Notes: generated by a model not told the origin, from the letters alone. Counted from the stretch's first letter, positions 34,340 to 43,258 are shown. The stretch: 64,000 bases of DNA from Bradyrhizobium sp. (GCF_004799405.1 NZ_SSMW01000002.1:1-64000), one strand, 5' to 3'. Numbers and translations: made by a program.

Positions 34340-35650
34340 CTACAAGGCGTAGACCGAGGACTTCGGCAGCGGGAACACCGGTTGCTGCGTGCTGATGTTG
34401 GTCGGCCAGACCACCGAGATATGCTCGCCGGCGTTTTGCATGACGACCGGTGTCGAGCGTTCGTTCTGGCCCGAGAGCGGCGTATCGGGCCGGAAGAATT
34501 TAACGCCGTAACCCTGGATGGTGCCGCCGGCCGGGATATCGACGTCGAGCGCCGCCTTGCGAACCGCCTCGGGATCGAACCCGCCGTATTTCTCCTTGGC
34601 GACGGGCAGGACGTTGTTGAGCAGAACCCAGGTCTGATTGAAGCCCATCGAACAATGCGGCGGAACGTCGATCGCGCCGGTTTTCGCCTTGAAGCGCTCG
34701 ACCATGATCTTGGTAAGATCGCCGACGCCTGGTGCCAGCTTTGCGGGGTCGAGCAACTGCGCCGGCACCGGATCGATATTGCAGAAATTGTCGATATCTG
34801 CGCCAAAGCTCGTGCGCAATTTGTCGAGCTGGCTGTAGCCGGCGCCGTTCCCGAAAAGCATCTTGAATTGAAGGCCATTCTCGCGCGCCTGGCGCAGGAA
34901 CAGGGTGATGTCGGGATTGTAGCCGGCGTGGGAGATCACGTCCGCGCGGGAGCGCTTGATCTTGGTCACCAGCACGGAGAGGTCAGGGGCCGCGGCCGAA
35001 TAACCCTCGTTCAGCACAACCTGCAGTCCGGTCTCCTTTGCATAAGCCTCGTCCGCTCCCGCAACGCCGGAGCCATAGGGACCGTCCTCGTGAATGAGCG
35101 CAATCTTGACGTCCTTGGGCTCGATGCCGAGTTTTTCCTTGGCGTGCTCGGTCAGGAAGCTCGCAAAGGCCTGGCCGTACTGATCCGAGTGGATCTGCGC
35201 GCGGAAGACGTAATGCAGGTTCTTGTCCTTGAACACGGCGGTCGCGACCGCGGTGGTGATCCAGAGGATCTTCTTCTGCTGCTCAACCTTGGCCGCGAGC
35301 GGGACCGCATGCGAGCTCGCGAAGATGCCGTTGATGAGGTCGATGTTCTCCCGGCTGATCAGCCGTTCAGCCTCGTTGATCGCAACTTCGGGCTTGCTCT
35401 GGGAATCGGCGGCGACCGGGATGATCTTGTACTTGCCGCCGACGCCGCCCTTCTCGTTGACGAGGTCGATCGCGATCTGCGTGCCGACGGAGGAAGCGAC
35501 CGAGCCGCCCGCGGCAAACGGACCGGTCAAATCGTAGATCACGCCGAGGCGAACCGTCTCGGCTTCCGCCCGCGCGCGGGTCCAATCGAGGTTGTAGGCG
35601 GCTGCTGCGGCCGCGGCATTCTTTAACAGCGTCCTGCGTGAAGTCGGCAT
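34340..35650 (-). CDS. Orphan ABC transporter substrate-binding protein (LivK/Peripla_BP_6 type)
   Basis: A periplasmic binding protein of 436 residues with a Tat signal MPTSRRTLLKNAAAAAAAYN and the mature start ETVRLGVIYDLTGPFAAGGSVASSVG. Later IALIHEDGPYGSGVAGADEAYAKETG is typical of the family. No permease or ATPase gene lies beside it, so it must share a transporter encoded elsewhere, possibly the liv set at the left of this window. Two direct repeats 40-75 bp upstream may control it. The ligand is unknown. Confidence 0.9.
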   Translation of the reverse strand: MPTSRRTLLKNAAAAAAAYNLDWTRARAEAETVRLGVIYDLTGPFAAGGSVASSVGTQIAIDLVNEKGGVGGKYKIIPVAADSQSKPEVAINEAERLISRENIDLINGIFASSHAVPLAAKVEQQKKILWITTAVATAVFKDKNLHYVFRAQIHSDQYGQAFASFLTEHAKEKLGIEPKDVKIALIHEDGPYGSGVAGADEAYAKETGLQVVLNEGYSAAAPDLSVLVTKIKRSRADVISHAGYNPDITLFLRQARENGLQFKMLFGNGAGYSQLDKLRTSFGADIDNFCNIDPVPAQLLDPAKLAPGVGDLTKIMVERFKAKTGAIDVPPHCSMGFNQTWVLLNNVLPVAKEKYGGFDPEAVRKAALDVDIPAGGTIQGYGVKFFRPDTPLSGQNERSTPVVMQNAGEHISVVWPTNISTQQPVFPLPKSSVYAL

Positions 35651-35689
35651 GGCATTCCTCCCCGAGATCGTCGCTTTTGCGGCTGTCTT

Positions 35690-35725
35690 GTTTTGGCCAG
35701 GCTTCTTTTAGTTTTGGCCAAGCCT
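35690..35725. promoter_or_regulatory. Direct repeats GTTTTGGCCARGC, 21 bp apart
   Basis: GTTTTGGCCAGGCTT at 35690-35704 recurs as GTTTTGGCCAAGCCT at 35711-35725, spaced by two helical turns, with a weaker TTGACCAAG just beyond. The core TTGGCCAA of the second copy is itself a palindrome. They lie just upstream of the orphan binding-protein gene and look like paired operator sites. No regulator is identified. Confidence 0.45.
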
Positions 35726-35873
35726 TTGTTGACCAAGTATTTAAAGAATGCGTTGGAAAGTCAACCGGCACCGTTCGGATGTAGTGCCGGTAGCCCGGTT
35801 GTCGGCAACGCAGTCGTTCGACGCAACCCCGAGCATCAATCCGGATTCGGTTGCGCGCCAACGAACGCTGGCG

Positions 35874-37460
35874 CTAGCTCTCGTCTTCAAGCGAGCAGGT
35901 CACGGTGTAGACCACACCATGGGGCAGGAAATCGACGGTGGCCTCGCCGCCGAGCTGGTCGCGTGCGCTGCGTTCGATCAACCGCGACCCGAAGCCGCGC
36001 TGCACCGGAGCGACCACGTGAGGACCGCCGGACTCGGCCCATATCAGCCGCAATTTTTGCCTGGAATGTTCCGCGATGATTTCCCAATCCAGCCTGACGG
36101 TGCCGGTGTCATTCGACAGCGCGCCGTATTTTGCGGCGTTGGTTGCGATCTCGTGCACGATCATCGACAGCACGACCGCCAGCCGCGGCGACAGCGGCAC
36201 CTTCGGTCCGGACATGCGGATTCGTTCCGGATTGTTGAGCCGATAAGGTTGCAAGACGAGGTTAATCACGTCCTGCAGTTCCGAGCCGCGCCATCTCTCC
36301 TGGCTCAGCAGATTGTGTGCCTCCGCCAGCGCGCCAAGCCGGCCTTCGAACGTCTCGCGCTCGGCCTTGGTGGCGCTTCGGAAGGTCTGCACCGCGATCG
36401 CCTGCAGGATCGCCAGCGTGTTCTTGACGCGATGATTGAGCTCCTCGATCAAGAGGTCATGGAGCATCTCGCCGCGGGCGATCGTCGTTGCCATGCGCAC
36501 GGCAAAGGCAAGGCCGATCAACAGCAGGACGCCGCCGATCACGCTGGTGATCGCAAGATTGCGCCACAAGGGATCGACGAGCGAACCCTCGGCGATGCCG
36601 GCGGCCACCGTCCAGCCGGTGAGCGAGGATCGCGCAAACGTCGTGATTAGCGGCACGCCCTCCAGCGAGACCGTCGGAAGCGTCGCCTCGGTGGCATGCA
36701 ACATCCCGGCGTACAGCGACGGCGAGGCGCGCTTGCCGATCGTCTCCTGCGGGTTCGGCACGCGGGCGAAATTGATGCCATCGCCGTCGAATATCGAGAT
36801 GGTCCAGTTCGGGCTCGGGCGCTGCTTTTCGATAATGGCCTGGAAGATATCGATCGGCGGGGTGAACGAGATGTCATAGATGACGTTGCCATCGCGAAAC
36901 ACCGGGACTTCGACTGTCACGATCAGCCGCTTGCTCACCGCGCCGAGGAACAGATTGGAGTATTGCGGACTTTTTGTCGCGAACACCTTCTCGACCATGT
37001 CGCGGTTGTTGCGGGGAGGCAGGCTTGCGGTGTCGGTGGTGATCGACGAGAACAACTGCCGGCCATTGCGGTCCGCCACCAGCACCACGCCGCCTTCGCC
37101 ATACTGATCGAGGAAACCGCGGGCGATGCGGCGGAACGGTTCGAAATCGCCGTCGCGCAGCGAATCGGTCAAGGACAATACCTGCAGCGCCCCGGCCATG
37201 CGCTGAACCTCGGCGTCGAGCACGAGACGGATGCTGCGCACGGTTTCGAGCGCGCGCTGTGAGGCGTCCCTGCGGTCCTGTTCGTAGTCGTTGAAAACAA
37301 TGACAGCCGCAAAGACGATCAGCGGCAGCGTGGTTCCCGCAACCAGAAGGGCTAGACGCACTGGCAGTGAGGGTTTTGGCACGCGGGTCCCGAACGGATA
37401 CATTGGTCGCGATGGCGCCAGATCGGCCGGAGCATAGGAGAAGCGCCGGGATTCCGCCAA
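35874..37460 (-). CDS. HWE-family sensor histidine kinase with periplasmic cache-type sensor
   Basis: A membrane sensor of 528 residues. An N-terminal helix (LALLVAGTTLPLIVFAAVIVF near residues 33-53) is followed by a large periplasmic dCache-like region, then a second helix around TSVIGGVLLLIGLAFAV. The kinase core has the H-box LIEELNHRVKNTLAILQAIAVQTF with the phospho-accepting His near residue 345, the W-box SQERWRGSEL, the N-box MIVHEIATNAAKYGALS and a C-terminal GFGSRLIERS. These mark the HWE class common in Rhizobiales. No response regulator gene is adjacent, so it is an orphan sensor. Confidence 0.9.
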   Translation of the reverse strand: MAESRRFSYAPADLAPSRPMYPFGTRVPKPSLPVRLALLVAGTTLPLIVFAAVIVFNDYEQDRRDASQRALETVRSIRLVLDAEVQRMAGALQVLSLTDSLRDGDFEPFRRIARGFLDQYGEGGVVLVADRNGRQLFSSITTDTASLPPRNNRDMVEKVFATKSPQYSNLFLGAVSKRLIVTVEVPVFRDGNVIYDISFTPPIDIFQAIIEKQRPSPNWTISIFDGDGINFARVPNPQETIGKRASPSLYAGMLHATEATLPTVSLEGVPLITTFARSSLTGWTVAAGIAEGSLVDPLWRNLAITSVIGGVLLLIGLAFAVRMATTIARGEMLHDLLIEELNHRVKNTLAILQAIAVQTFRSATKAERETFEGRLGALAEAHNLLSQERWRGSELQDVINLVLQPYRLNNPERIRMSGPKVPLSPRLAVVLSMIVHEIATNAAKYGALSNDTGTVRLDWEIIAEHSRQKLRLIWAESGGPHVVAPVQRGFGSRLIERSARDQLGGEATVDFLPHGVVYTVTCSLEDES

Positions 37461-37530
37461 GGATTTCCGGTCGCCGGGGCCGGTTCCGCCACGCGCCTCG
37501 GCGCCCGGTGCCGGGCGCTGTGCGGTTCCC

Positions 37531-38769
37531 CTAAAGGTTGCTGTCGCTGATCGCGGCGTAAACCATCGTGCGCAACTCGCGCCGCACCGGATAGGCGCTC
37601 GACGGCAGCACCTGGGTCATGAAGACGGTGATCAACTCTTCGGCGGGATCGACCCAGAATGATGTGGTCGCAGCACCGCCCCAGGCATATTCGCCGGCGC
37701 TGCCCGGAATCAATGTCTGTGCCGGATTCATCGTGACCGAGAAGCCGAGACCGAAGCCGATGCCGTTGTAGGACGCCTCGGAGAACAGCGACCGCGACAT
37801 TTCCGGCAGGTCGCGTCCGCCGGGCAGGTGATTGGACGTCATCAGCGCCAGCGTCTTTGGTCCGATCAGCCTGACGCCTCCGAGTTCGCCGCCGTTGAGC
37901 AGCGCGCGGCAGAAGGTGAGATAATCGGCCGCGGTCGAACACAATCCGCCGCCGCCGGAGATGAACGATGGAGGGCTAAGGAAAGAACTCGTGGCCGGGT
38001 CGTCCTGCAGCGTGATGCCGCCCTTGTCGGCCGAATAACAGGCCGCCAGGCGATGGGCTTTCTCCGGCGGCACGAAAAAATCGGTGTCGTTCATGCCGAG
38101 TGGATTGAAGATGCGTTCCTTGAGGAATTGCTCGAACGGCTTGCCGCTGATTTTGCCGACGAGATAACCGATGACGTCGGTGGAAACAGAATAATTCCAC
38201 GCCTCGCCCGGCGAAAATTCCAGCGGAATCTTGGCAAGGTCATCGATCATCGATTGCAGCGTTCCCGCCTTCTCAACCTCGCCGATTTTCATTTCGCGAT
38301 AGGCGGCGTCGACATTGGACCGCTGCTGGAAAGCGTAGGTCAGGCCGGAGGTGTGGCGCAAAAGGTCGACGATCAACATCGGCCGCGAGGGCGGCCTGGT
38401 CAGAAACGCCGGCGCAATGCCGGCCTGAAACACGCCGAGGTTCTTCCATTCCGGGATGTATTGGTGAACGGGCTCATCGAGCGCGACGCGGCCTTCCTCG
38501 AGCAGCATCATGAAGGCCACGCTGGTGATCGGCTTGGTCATGGAATAGATGCGAAAGATCGTGTCGTCCCTGACCGGTGCCTTGCGCTCGACGTCGGCGA
38601 AGCCTTGCACCGTGCTGTGGACAATCTTGCCACGGCGATAGACCACAAGCCGGGTTCCCGGAAAGCGGCCGGCATCGATGTATCGCCGCTTCAGGTGATC
38701 TTCGAGACGGTCGAAGGCGGCCTTGGACATGCCGGCGGATTCGGGCGGGGCGGGGGACGGGGCGAGCAT
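37531..38769 (-). CDS. Class C beta-lactamase-like serine hydrolase
   Basis: A serine hydrolase or esterase of 412 residues from ATG 38769 (MLAPSPAPPESAG) with GGAGA upstream. The frame is open further up but enters the divergent promoter. The catalytic S-x-x-K is FRIYSMTKPITSV near residue 77, and the Tyr motif is probably EAWNYSVSTDVIGYLVGKI near residue 180. There is no signal peptide, so it is probably a cytoplasmic EstB-type esterase rather than a drug-resistance lactamase. It diverges from the dioxygenase gene. Confidence 0.88.
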   Translation of the reverse strand: MLAPSPAPPESAGMSKAAFDRLEDHLKRRYIDAGRFPGTRLVVYRRGKIVHSTVQGFADVERKAPVRDDTIFRIYSMTKPITSVAFMMLLEEGRVALDEPVHQYIPEWKNLGVFQAGIAPAFLTRPPSRPMLIVDLLRHTSGLTYAFQQRSNVDAAYREMKIGEVEKAGTLQSMIDDLAKIPLEFSPGEAWNYSVSTDVIGYLVGKISGKPFEQFLKERIFNPLGMNDTDFFVPPEKAHRLAACYSADKGGITLQDDPATSSFLSPPSFISGGGGLCSTAADYLTFCRALLNGGELGGVRLIGPKTLALMTSNHLPGGRDLPEMSRSLFSEASYNGIGFGLGFSVTMNPAQTLIPGSAGEYAWGGAATTSFWVDPAEELITVFMTQVLPSSAYPVRRELRTMVYAAISDSNL

Positions 38770-38903
38770 CGAGAGGGTCTCCGGAATTGGCGGGGTTAAG
38801 CCCTGATAGCCGAAAAGTGTGTTCTGTTCCAATCGCGGCCCGCTTACCCCGGCCCGGGGGCTGGTGTAGGCTTGACGCACAGTCGCATACAGGACAGCCC
38901 GCC

Positions 38904-39818
38904 ATGCCTCAATTCAACGACACCGAACTTACCGAAGCCGTGATCCGCAGCTTCGAGGAGACGCCGAACCCCCGCGTCAAATTCCTGCTGGAGGAACTGG
39001 TGAAGTCGATGCACGACTTCGTGCGCAAAACCGATCTCACCCTGGACGAGTGGATGTACGCGATCGATTTCCTCACCCGCGTCGGCCAGAAATGCACGCC
39101 GACCCGGCAGGAGTTCATCCTGCTGTCGGACGTGTTCGGGGTTTCGATGCTGGTTGACGCGGTCAATCATCGCGAGCGCGAAGGCGCCACCGAGACCACG
39201 GTGCTCGGCCCGTTCTATGTCGGCGAGCACAAGCAGATGCCGCATGGCACGGATGTTTCACCGCCCGGTCATACCGGAGAGCGGATGTTCGTGCAGAGCC
39301 GCGTCACGGATCTGAAAGGCAAGCCGCTAGCGAACGTCCCGGTCGACATCTGGCACGCCGACGACGACGGCTATTACGACTCGCAAAGGCCGGGCTATTT
39401 GACGGAGGGGCCATCGTTGCGCGCCCGGTTCGTCACCGACGCCGATGGCCGGTTCTTCTTCCGCACTATCCTGCCATGCAGCTACCCGATTCCGACCGAC
39501 GGTCCGGTCGGCCAGATGATCATCGAGACAAGGCGTCATCCGATGCGGCCGGCCCATGTGCACTTTCTCGTCAACGCGCCGGGTTACGAACCGCTGATTA
39601 CCCACGTCTTCATCGAAGGCGACAAGTATCTCGACTCCGACGTGGTGTTCGGGGTGAAGGATGAGTTGATTTCGAAGATCGAGCACCATATCGATGGCGT
39701 GATGCCCGACGGCAAGCCCGCCAAAGGGCCCTGGCATTTGATGACTTATGAATTCCACTTAAGGCCCGGCGCCGGTGCTGCGCCGAAGCCGATGATGGCG
39801 GCAACCGAAGCTGCCTGA
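38904..39818 (+). CDS. Intradiol ring-cleavage dioxygenase (hydroxyquinol 1,2-dioxygenase-like)
   Basis: A non-heme Fe(III) dioxygenase of 304 residues from ATG 38904. The N-terminal helical dimerisation domain covers residues 1-100 and the catalytic beta-sandwich follows VLGPFYVGEHKQMPHG. The four iron ligands are visible: Tyr in HADDDGYYDSQ, Tyr in LPCSYPIPTDGPVG, and two His in MRPAHVHFLVNA. YLDSDVVFGVKDEL resembles hydroxyquinol dioxygenases more than catechol ones. It would open a trihydroxybenzene ring to a maleylacetate. No maleylacetate reductase is nearby, so the pathway is incomplete here. Confidence 0.85.
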   Translation: MPQFNDTELTEAVIRSFEETPNPRVKFLLEELVKSMHDFVRKTDLTLDEWMYAIDFLTRVGQKCTPTRQEFILLSDVFGVSMLVDAVNHREREGATETTVLGPFYVGEHKQMPHGTDVSPPGHTGERMFVQSRVTDLKGKPLANVPVDIWHADDDGYYDSQRPGYLTEGPSLRARFVTDADGRFFFRTILPCSYPIPTDGPVGQMIIETRRHPMRPAHVHFLVNAPGYEPLITHVFIEGDKYLDSDVVFGVKDELISKIEHHIDGVMPDGKPAKGPWHLMTYEFHLRPGAGAAPKPMMAATEAA

Positions 39819-40136
39819 AAAAGGCTGGTCGAAGCACATGCCCATTTATTGTGCGGCGCACAAGAAATAAGCGAATCGCAAATTTTAGATGCGGTCGCCG
39901 CTCCGGGCCGATGTCCGGCGGTACCTATAACTATTTATAGATAAAAGACTTTTTGCGCTGCGGTAGCTTGGCACAAAGCTTGAATAGTTTGTGCTGACGC
40001 CATCGAAGCCGTCGATCGAAACCAATCATCCGAGTCGTGACACCGCAAGGACTGGGGCCTCCCCAGCGTGCCTCCCTGCGTTCGCGCGCGATCCCCGGAT
40101 CACAGCGGCTTACGGCCCTTCAGAAAGGAATCTCTA
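39819..40136 (+). promoter_or_regulatory. Long regulatory leader of the nitrate operon
   Basis: A 318-bp non-coding region. It holds TTGTGC-GGC-GCACAA (39849-39863), CTATAA-CTAT-TTATAG (39925-39940), a sigma-54-like element (39968-39984), and two hairpins in the probable transcript: ATCGA-AGCCG-TCGAT (40002-40016) and CTGGGG-CCT-CCCCAG (40052-40066). Assimilatory nitrate operons of this group are known to be controlled by NtrC and by NasS/NasT acting on leader RNA, so the hairpins are candidate NasT targets. That link is inference. A good AAAGGAA site precedes narK. Confidence 0.55.
39968..39984 (+). promoter_or_regulatory. Sigma-54-like -24/-12 promoter overlapping an inverted repeat
   Basis: TTGGCACAAAGCTTGAA has the invariant GG at 39970-39971 and, 10 nt later, GA where the consensus has GC. 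This gives a good -24 box and an imperfect -12 box. The same stretch contains GCACAAA (39971-39977) inverted as TTTGTGC (39988-39994), so a repressor site or RNA hairpin is the rival reading. Start of transcription would fall near 39995. Confidence 0.45.
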
Positions 40137-41516
40137 ATGAGCAACGACCCGACCTGGATTTCAGATTGGAGACCGGAAGATGAGACATTTTGGAATTCGA
40201 CGGGCAAGACTGTCGCCCAGCGCAATCTGATCTGGTCGATTGTTGCCGAGCACATCGGATTTTCGGTCTGGCTGATCTGGAGCATCGTCGCAACCAAACT
40301 GCCGGCGGCCGGCTTCCACTACACCACCGACCAGTTATTTCAATTGGTGGCGATACCGGGATTGATCGGTTCGCTGATGCGGTTTCCCTACACGTTCGCC
40401 GTGACCACGTTCGGCGGCCGCAACTGGACCATCTTCAGCGCCGCCGTCCTGTTCATTCCGACCTTCGGGCTCGCCTATTTCGTCAGCCAGCCCGAGACGC
40501 CGTTCTGGCTGATGCTGCTGGTGGCTTCGACGGCAGGTCTCGGCGGCGGCAACTTCGCCTCGAGCATGGCCAATATCTCCTTCTTCTATCCCGACCGCAT
40601 GAAGGGCTGGGCGCTGGGTCTGAACGCCGCCGGCGGCAACATCGGCGTCAGCAGCGTCCAGTTGCTGACACCGATCCTGATGGGCGTCGGCCTCATCAAC
40701 CTCTATCAGGCGACCCCGGTGACGGGCGTCTATCTGCAGAACGCCGGACTAATGTGGGTGTTGCCGCTGATCGTCGCGATAGCGGGCGCGTTTTTCTTCA
40801 TGAACAACCTGACCTCGGCCAAGTCCTCGTTCAAGGACCAACTTGCCATCGTCAAGCGCAAGCACACCTGGATCATGGCTTTCATCTATATCGGGACGTT
40901 CGGCTCCTTTATCGGTTACTCAGCGGCGTTTCCGCTCTTGATCAAGACGCAATTCCCGGCGGTGACGATTGCGATTGCGTTCCTCGGACCGCTGGTCGGC
41001 TCGCTGTCGCGTCCGCTCGGCGGCCTGCTCGCCGACAAGGTCGGCGGCGCGATCGTCACGTTCTGGAATTTCATCGCGATGGGTACGGCCACCATCGGTG
41101 TCCTGTATTTCGTCGGGATCAAGGACTTCACCGGCTTCCTGGTGATGTTCCTGATCCTGTTCGTGACCACCGGCGTCGGCAACGGATCGACCTACCGGAT
41201 GATCCCCTCGATCTTCCGCGAGGAGAATCTGCGCAAGGCCAGGGGCGGCGGCGAAGCCGGCAAGGCGCTGGCGTTGAAGACGGCCGGCATCGAGAGTGGC
41301 GCCGCGCTCGGCTTCATCGGCGCGGTCGGCGCCTGCGGCGGTTACCTGATCCCGAGCGGCTTCGGCAAGTCGATCGCCATCACCGGCGGTCCGGCGCTGG
41401 CGCTGGAAATCTATCTGGCGTTCTACGCGGTTTGCCTGGCGCTGACCTGGTGGTTCTACCTGCGCCGCGCTCCCGCGGCGGCCGGCGTCGCCAGCCTCGC
41501 CGAAGCGCGGGTGTGA
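40137..41516 (+). CDS. narK: Nitrate/nitrite transporter NarK (NNP family MFS)
   Basis: An inner-membrane carrier of 459 residues that imports nitrate and may export nitrite. It has about twelve helices. The two nitrate-signature regions are GLGGGNFASSMANISFFYPDRMKGWALG near residues 137-164 and GVGNGSTYRMIPSIFREE near 346-363, and the transmembrane arginine in MRFPYTFAVTTFGGRNW is the expected anion contact. ATG 40137 has a strong AAAGGAA upstream. It is first of four co-directional genes ending with nitrate reductase. Confidence 0.95.
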   Translation: MSNDPTWISDWRPEDETFWNSTGKTVAQRNLIWSIVAEHIGFSVWLIWSIVATKLPAAGFHYTTDQLFQLVAIPGLIGSLMRFPYTFAVTTFGGRNWTIFSAAVLFIPTFGLAYFVSQPETPFWLMLLVASTAGLGGGNFASSMANISFFYPDRMKGWALGLNAAGGNIGVSSVQLLTPILMGVGLINLYQATPVTGVYLQNAGLMWVLPLIVAIAGAFFFMNNLTSAKSSFKDQLAIVKRKHTWIMAFIYIGTFGSFIGYSAAFPLLIKTQFPAVTIAIAFLGPLVGSLSRPLGGLLADKVGGAIVTFWNFIAMGTATIGVLYFVGIKDFTGFLVMFLILFVTTGVGNGSTYRMIPSIFREENLRKARGGGEAGKALALKTAGIESGAALGFIGAVGACGGYLIPSGFGKSIAITGGPALALEIYLAFYAVCLALTWWFYLRRAPAAAGVASLAEARV

Positions 41517-41593
41517 ACGCTTGAACGGAACGGCCCCGCCCGGCGCGCCGGGCGGGGGGAAATGCAAGCGACAGCAACAGGCAGGAGGCAAGC

Positions 41594-42019
41594 ATGACAC
41601 CCGACCAGGTCGCACTCGTGCAGCAGAGCTTTGCCAGGGTGGCGCCGATTTCGGAGCAGGCGTCCGTATTGTTTTACGATCGCCTGTTCGAGGTCGCGCC
41701 CTCGGTGAGGGCGATGTTTCCCGCCGACATGACCGAACAGCGCAAGAAATTGATGGCGATGCTGGCGACGGTGGTGGGCGGCCTTGCCAATCTGGAGTCG
41801 ATCCTGCCGGCCGCCGGCGCGTTGGCCAAACGCCATGTGGGCTACGGCGCCAAACCGGAGCACTATCCCGTGGTCGGCGGCGCGCTGCTGTGGACGCTGG
41901 AAAAAGGACTTGGCGAAAGCTGGACGCCGGAAGTCAAGGACGCGTGGACCGCGGCCTACGGGACGCTGTCCGGCTTCATGATTGCCGAAGCCTACGGCAG
42001 CGCCGAAGCCGCAGAGTAA
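41594..42019 (+). CDS. Single-domain bacterial globin (Bjgb-like)
   Basis: A 141-residue haem protein of the flavohaemoglobin-globin class without the reductase domain. The B10 tyrosine is in QASVLFYDRLFE and the proximal histidine is in LAKRHVGYGAKPEHYPVVG near residue 81. In Bradyrhizobium japonicum the equivalent globin, encoded between narK and the FAD reductase, helps detoxify nitric oxide formed during nitrate assimilation. The gene lies 77 bp after narK and 9 bp before the reductase gene, which would be its electron donor. Confidence 0.92.
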   Translation: MTPDQVALVQQSFARVAPISEQASVLFYDRLFEVAPSVRAMFPADMTEQRKKLMAMLATVVGGLANLESILPAAGALAKRHVGYGAKPEHYPVVGGALLWTLEKGLGESWTPEVKDAWTAAYGTLSGFMIAEAYGSAEAAE

Positions 42020-42028
42020 GGACGCGCC

Positions 42029-43246
42029 GTGAGCGAACCGCTGGTCGTGGTCGGTAATGGAATGGCCGCCGCGCGTCTGGTCGACGAACTGGCGAAAGTG
42101 GCGCTCGGACGTTATGCCATCGCCGTCATCGGCGACGAACCGCGGCTCGCTTATAACCGCGTGCTGCTGTCGTCGGTGCTTGCGGGCGAGACCGCGTCGC
42201 ACGACATCGAACTCAAGCCCGCGACGTGGTGGCGCGACCGCGGCGTTACCCTGAAATACGGCTGCGTCGCCACCGAGATCGACGTCGGCCGCCGCGAGCT
42301 CAAGATCGCGCATGAAGAGAGCATCGCGTTTTCCAGGCTGGTGCTAGCCACCGGCTCGACGCCGCTGCGGCTCGACGTGCCCGGGGCCGGTCTCGCCGGC
42401 GTGAATACCTTTCGCGACAGCAGGGACGTCGATCTCCTGCTGGCGCTGGCGGCGCAGAAGAAACGCGTTGTCGTGGTCGGCGGTGGATTGCTCGGGCTTG
42501 AGGCCGCCTATGGTCTCGCCAAGGCCGGCGCGCCGGTGACGCTAATCCACCTGATGGACCGGCTGATGGAGCGCCAGCTCGATGCGCCGGCGGCAGAACT
42601 CCTGAAATCGCTGGTCGAGCGCAAGGGCATCGAGGTCCTGCTCAATGCCAACACCGCGCGCCTGCATGGCGAGCAGCATATCGAAGGCGTCGAACTCGTG
42701 GACGGACGCCGGATCGAGGCCGACGCGGTGATCTTCGCGGCCGGCATCCGGCCGAATATTGCGCTCGCCAGGGACGCCGGCATTCCGGTCAATCGCGGCA
42801 TCGTCGTCGATGAACATCTGCAGACCGGCGCGCCGGATATCTTCGCGCTCGGCGAATGCGCCGAGCATCGCGGCATCTGCTACGGCCTGGTTGAACCCGC
42901 CTACGAGCAGGCGGGCGTCCTGGCCCGGCATCTGGCGGGCGCAGCCTCCGCCTATAACGGCAGCGTGGTTGCGACCAATCTGAAAGTCTCCGGCGTCGCG
43001 GTATTTTCCGCTGGCGACTTTATCGGCGCGGACGGAAGCGAAGCCATCGTGCTCAGCGACGTCAGGCACGGCACCTACAAGAAGCTGGTGATAGCGAATG
43101 GCCGGCTGACCGGTGCGGTGCTGGTCGGCGATACTACCGATGCGTTGTGGTATCTCGGCCTGATCCGCAACCAGAAGCCGGTCGCGGCCATTCGCGCCGA
43201 CATGATGTTCGGCCGCGTGCTCGCCGTTCCGTCAAGAGCGGCGTGA
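42029..43246 (+). CDS. FAD-dependent NAD(P)H oxidoreductase of the nitrate operon (Flp-like)
   Basis: A flavoprotein reductase of 405 residues from GTG 42029, related to the NirB/rubredoxin-reductase class. The FAD-binding fold opens LVVVGNGMAAARLVDELAK, the NAD(P)H fold is KKRVVVVGGGLLGLEAAYGLAKAG near residues 145-170, and the second FAD motif is GAPDIFALGECAEH. No sirohaem or iron-sulfur domain follows, so it is only an electron donor. In the B. japonicum system, Flp passes electrons to nitrate reductase and supports the globin. Confidence 0.92.
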   Translation: MSEPLVVVGNGMAAARLVDELAKVALGRYAIAVIGDEPRLAYNRVLLSSVLAGETASHDIELKPATWWRDRGVTLKYGCVATEIDVGRRELKIAHEESIAFSRLVLATGSTPLRLDVPGAGLAGVNTFRDSRDVDLLLALAAQKKRVVVVGGGLLGLEAAYGLAKAGAPVTLIHLMDRLMERQLDAPAAELLKSLVERKGIEVLLNANTARLHGEQHIEGVELVDGRRIEADAVIFAAGIRPNIALARDAGIPVNRGIVVDEHLQTGAPDIFALGECAEHRGICYGLVEPAYEQAGVLARHLAGAASAYNGSVVATNLKVSGVAVFSAGDFIGADGSEAIVLSDVRHGTYKKLVIANGRLTGAVLVGDTTDALWYLGLIRNQKPVAAIRADMMFGRVLAVPSRAA

Positions 43247-43258
43247 CGCGATGGCCGG

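Noticed and set aside
37531..38769. Beta-lactamase-like gene as an antibiotic-resistance determinant
   Set aside because: No signal peptide and closer to EstB-type esterases; class C-like folds are common in metabolic hydrolases.
39849..39863. TTGTGC-GGC-GCACAA as an NtrC site
   Set aside because: NtrC sites have GCAC…GTGC orientation; here the halves are the other way round. Kept only as an unassigned inverted repeat.
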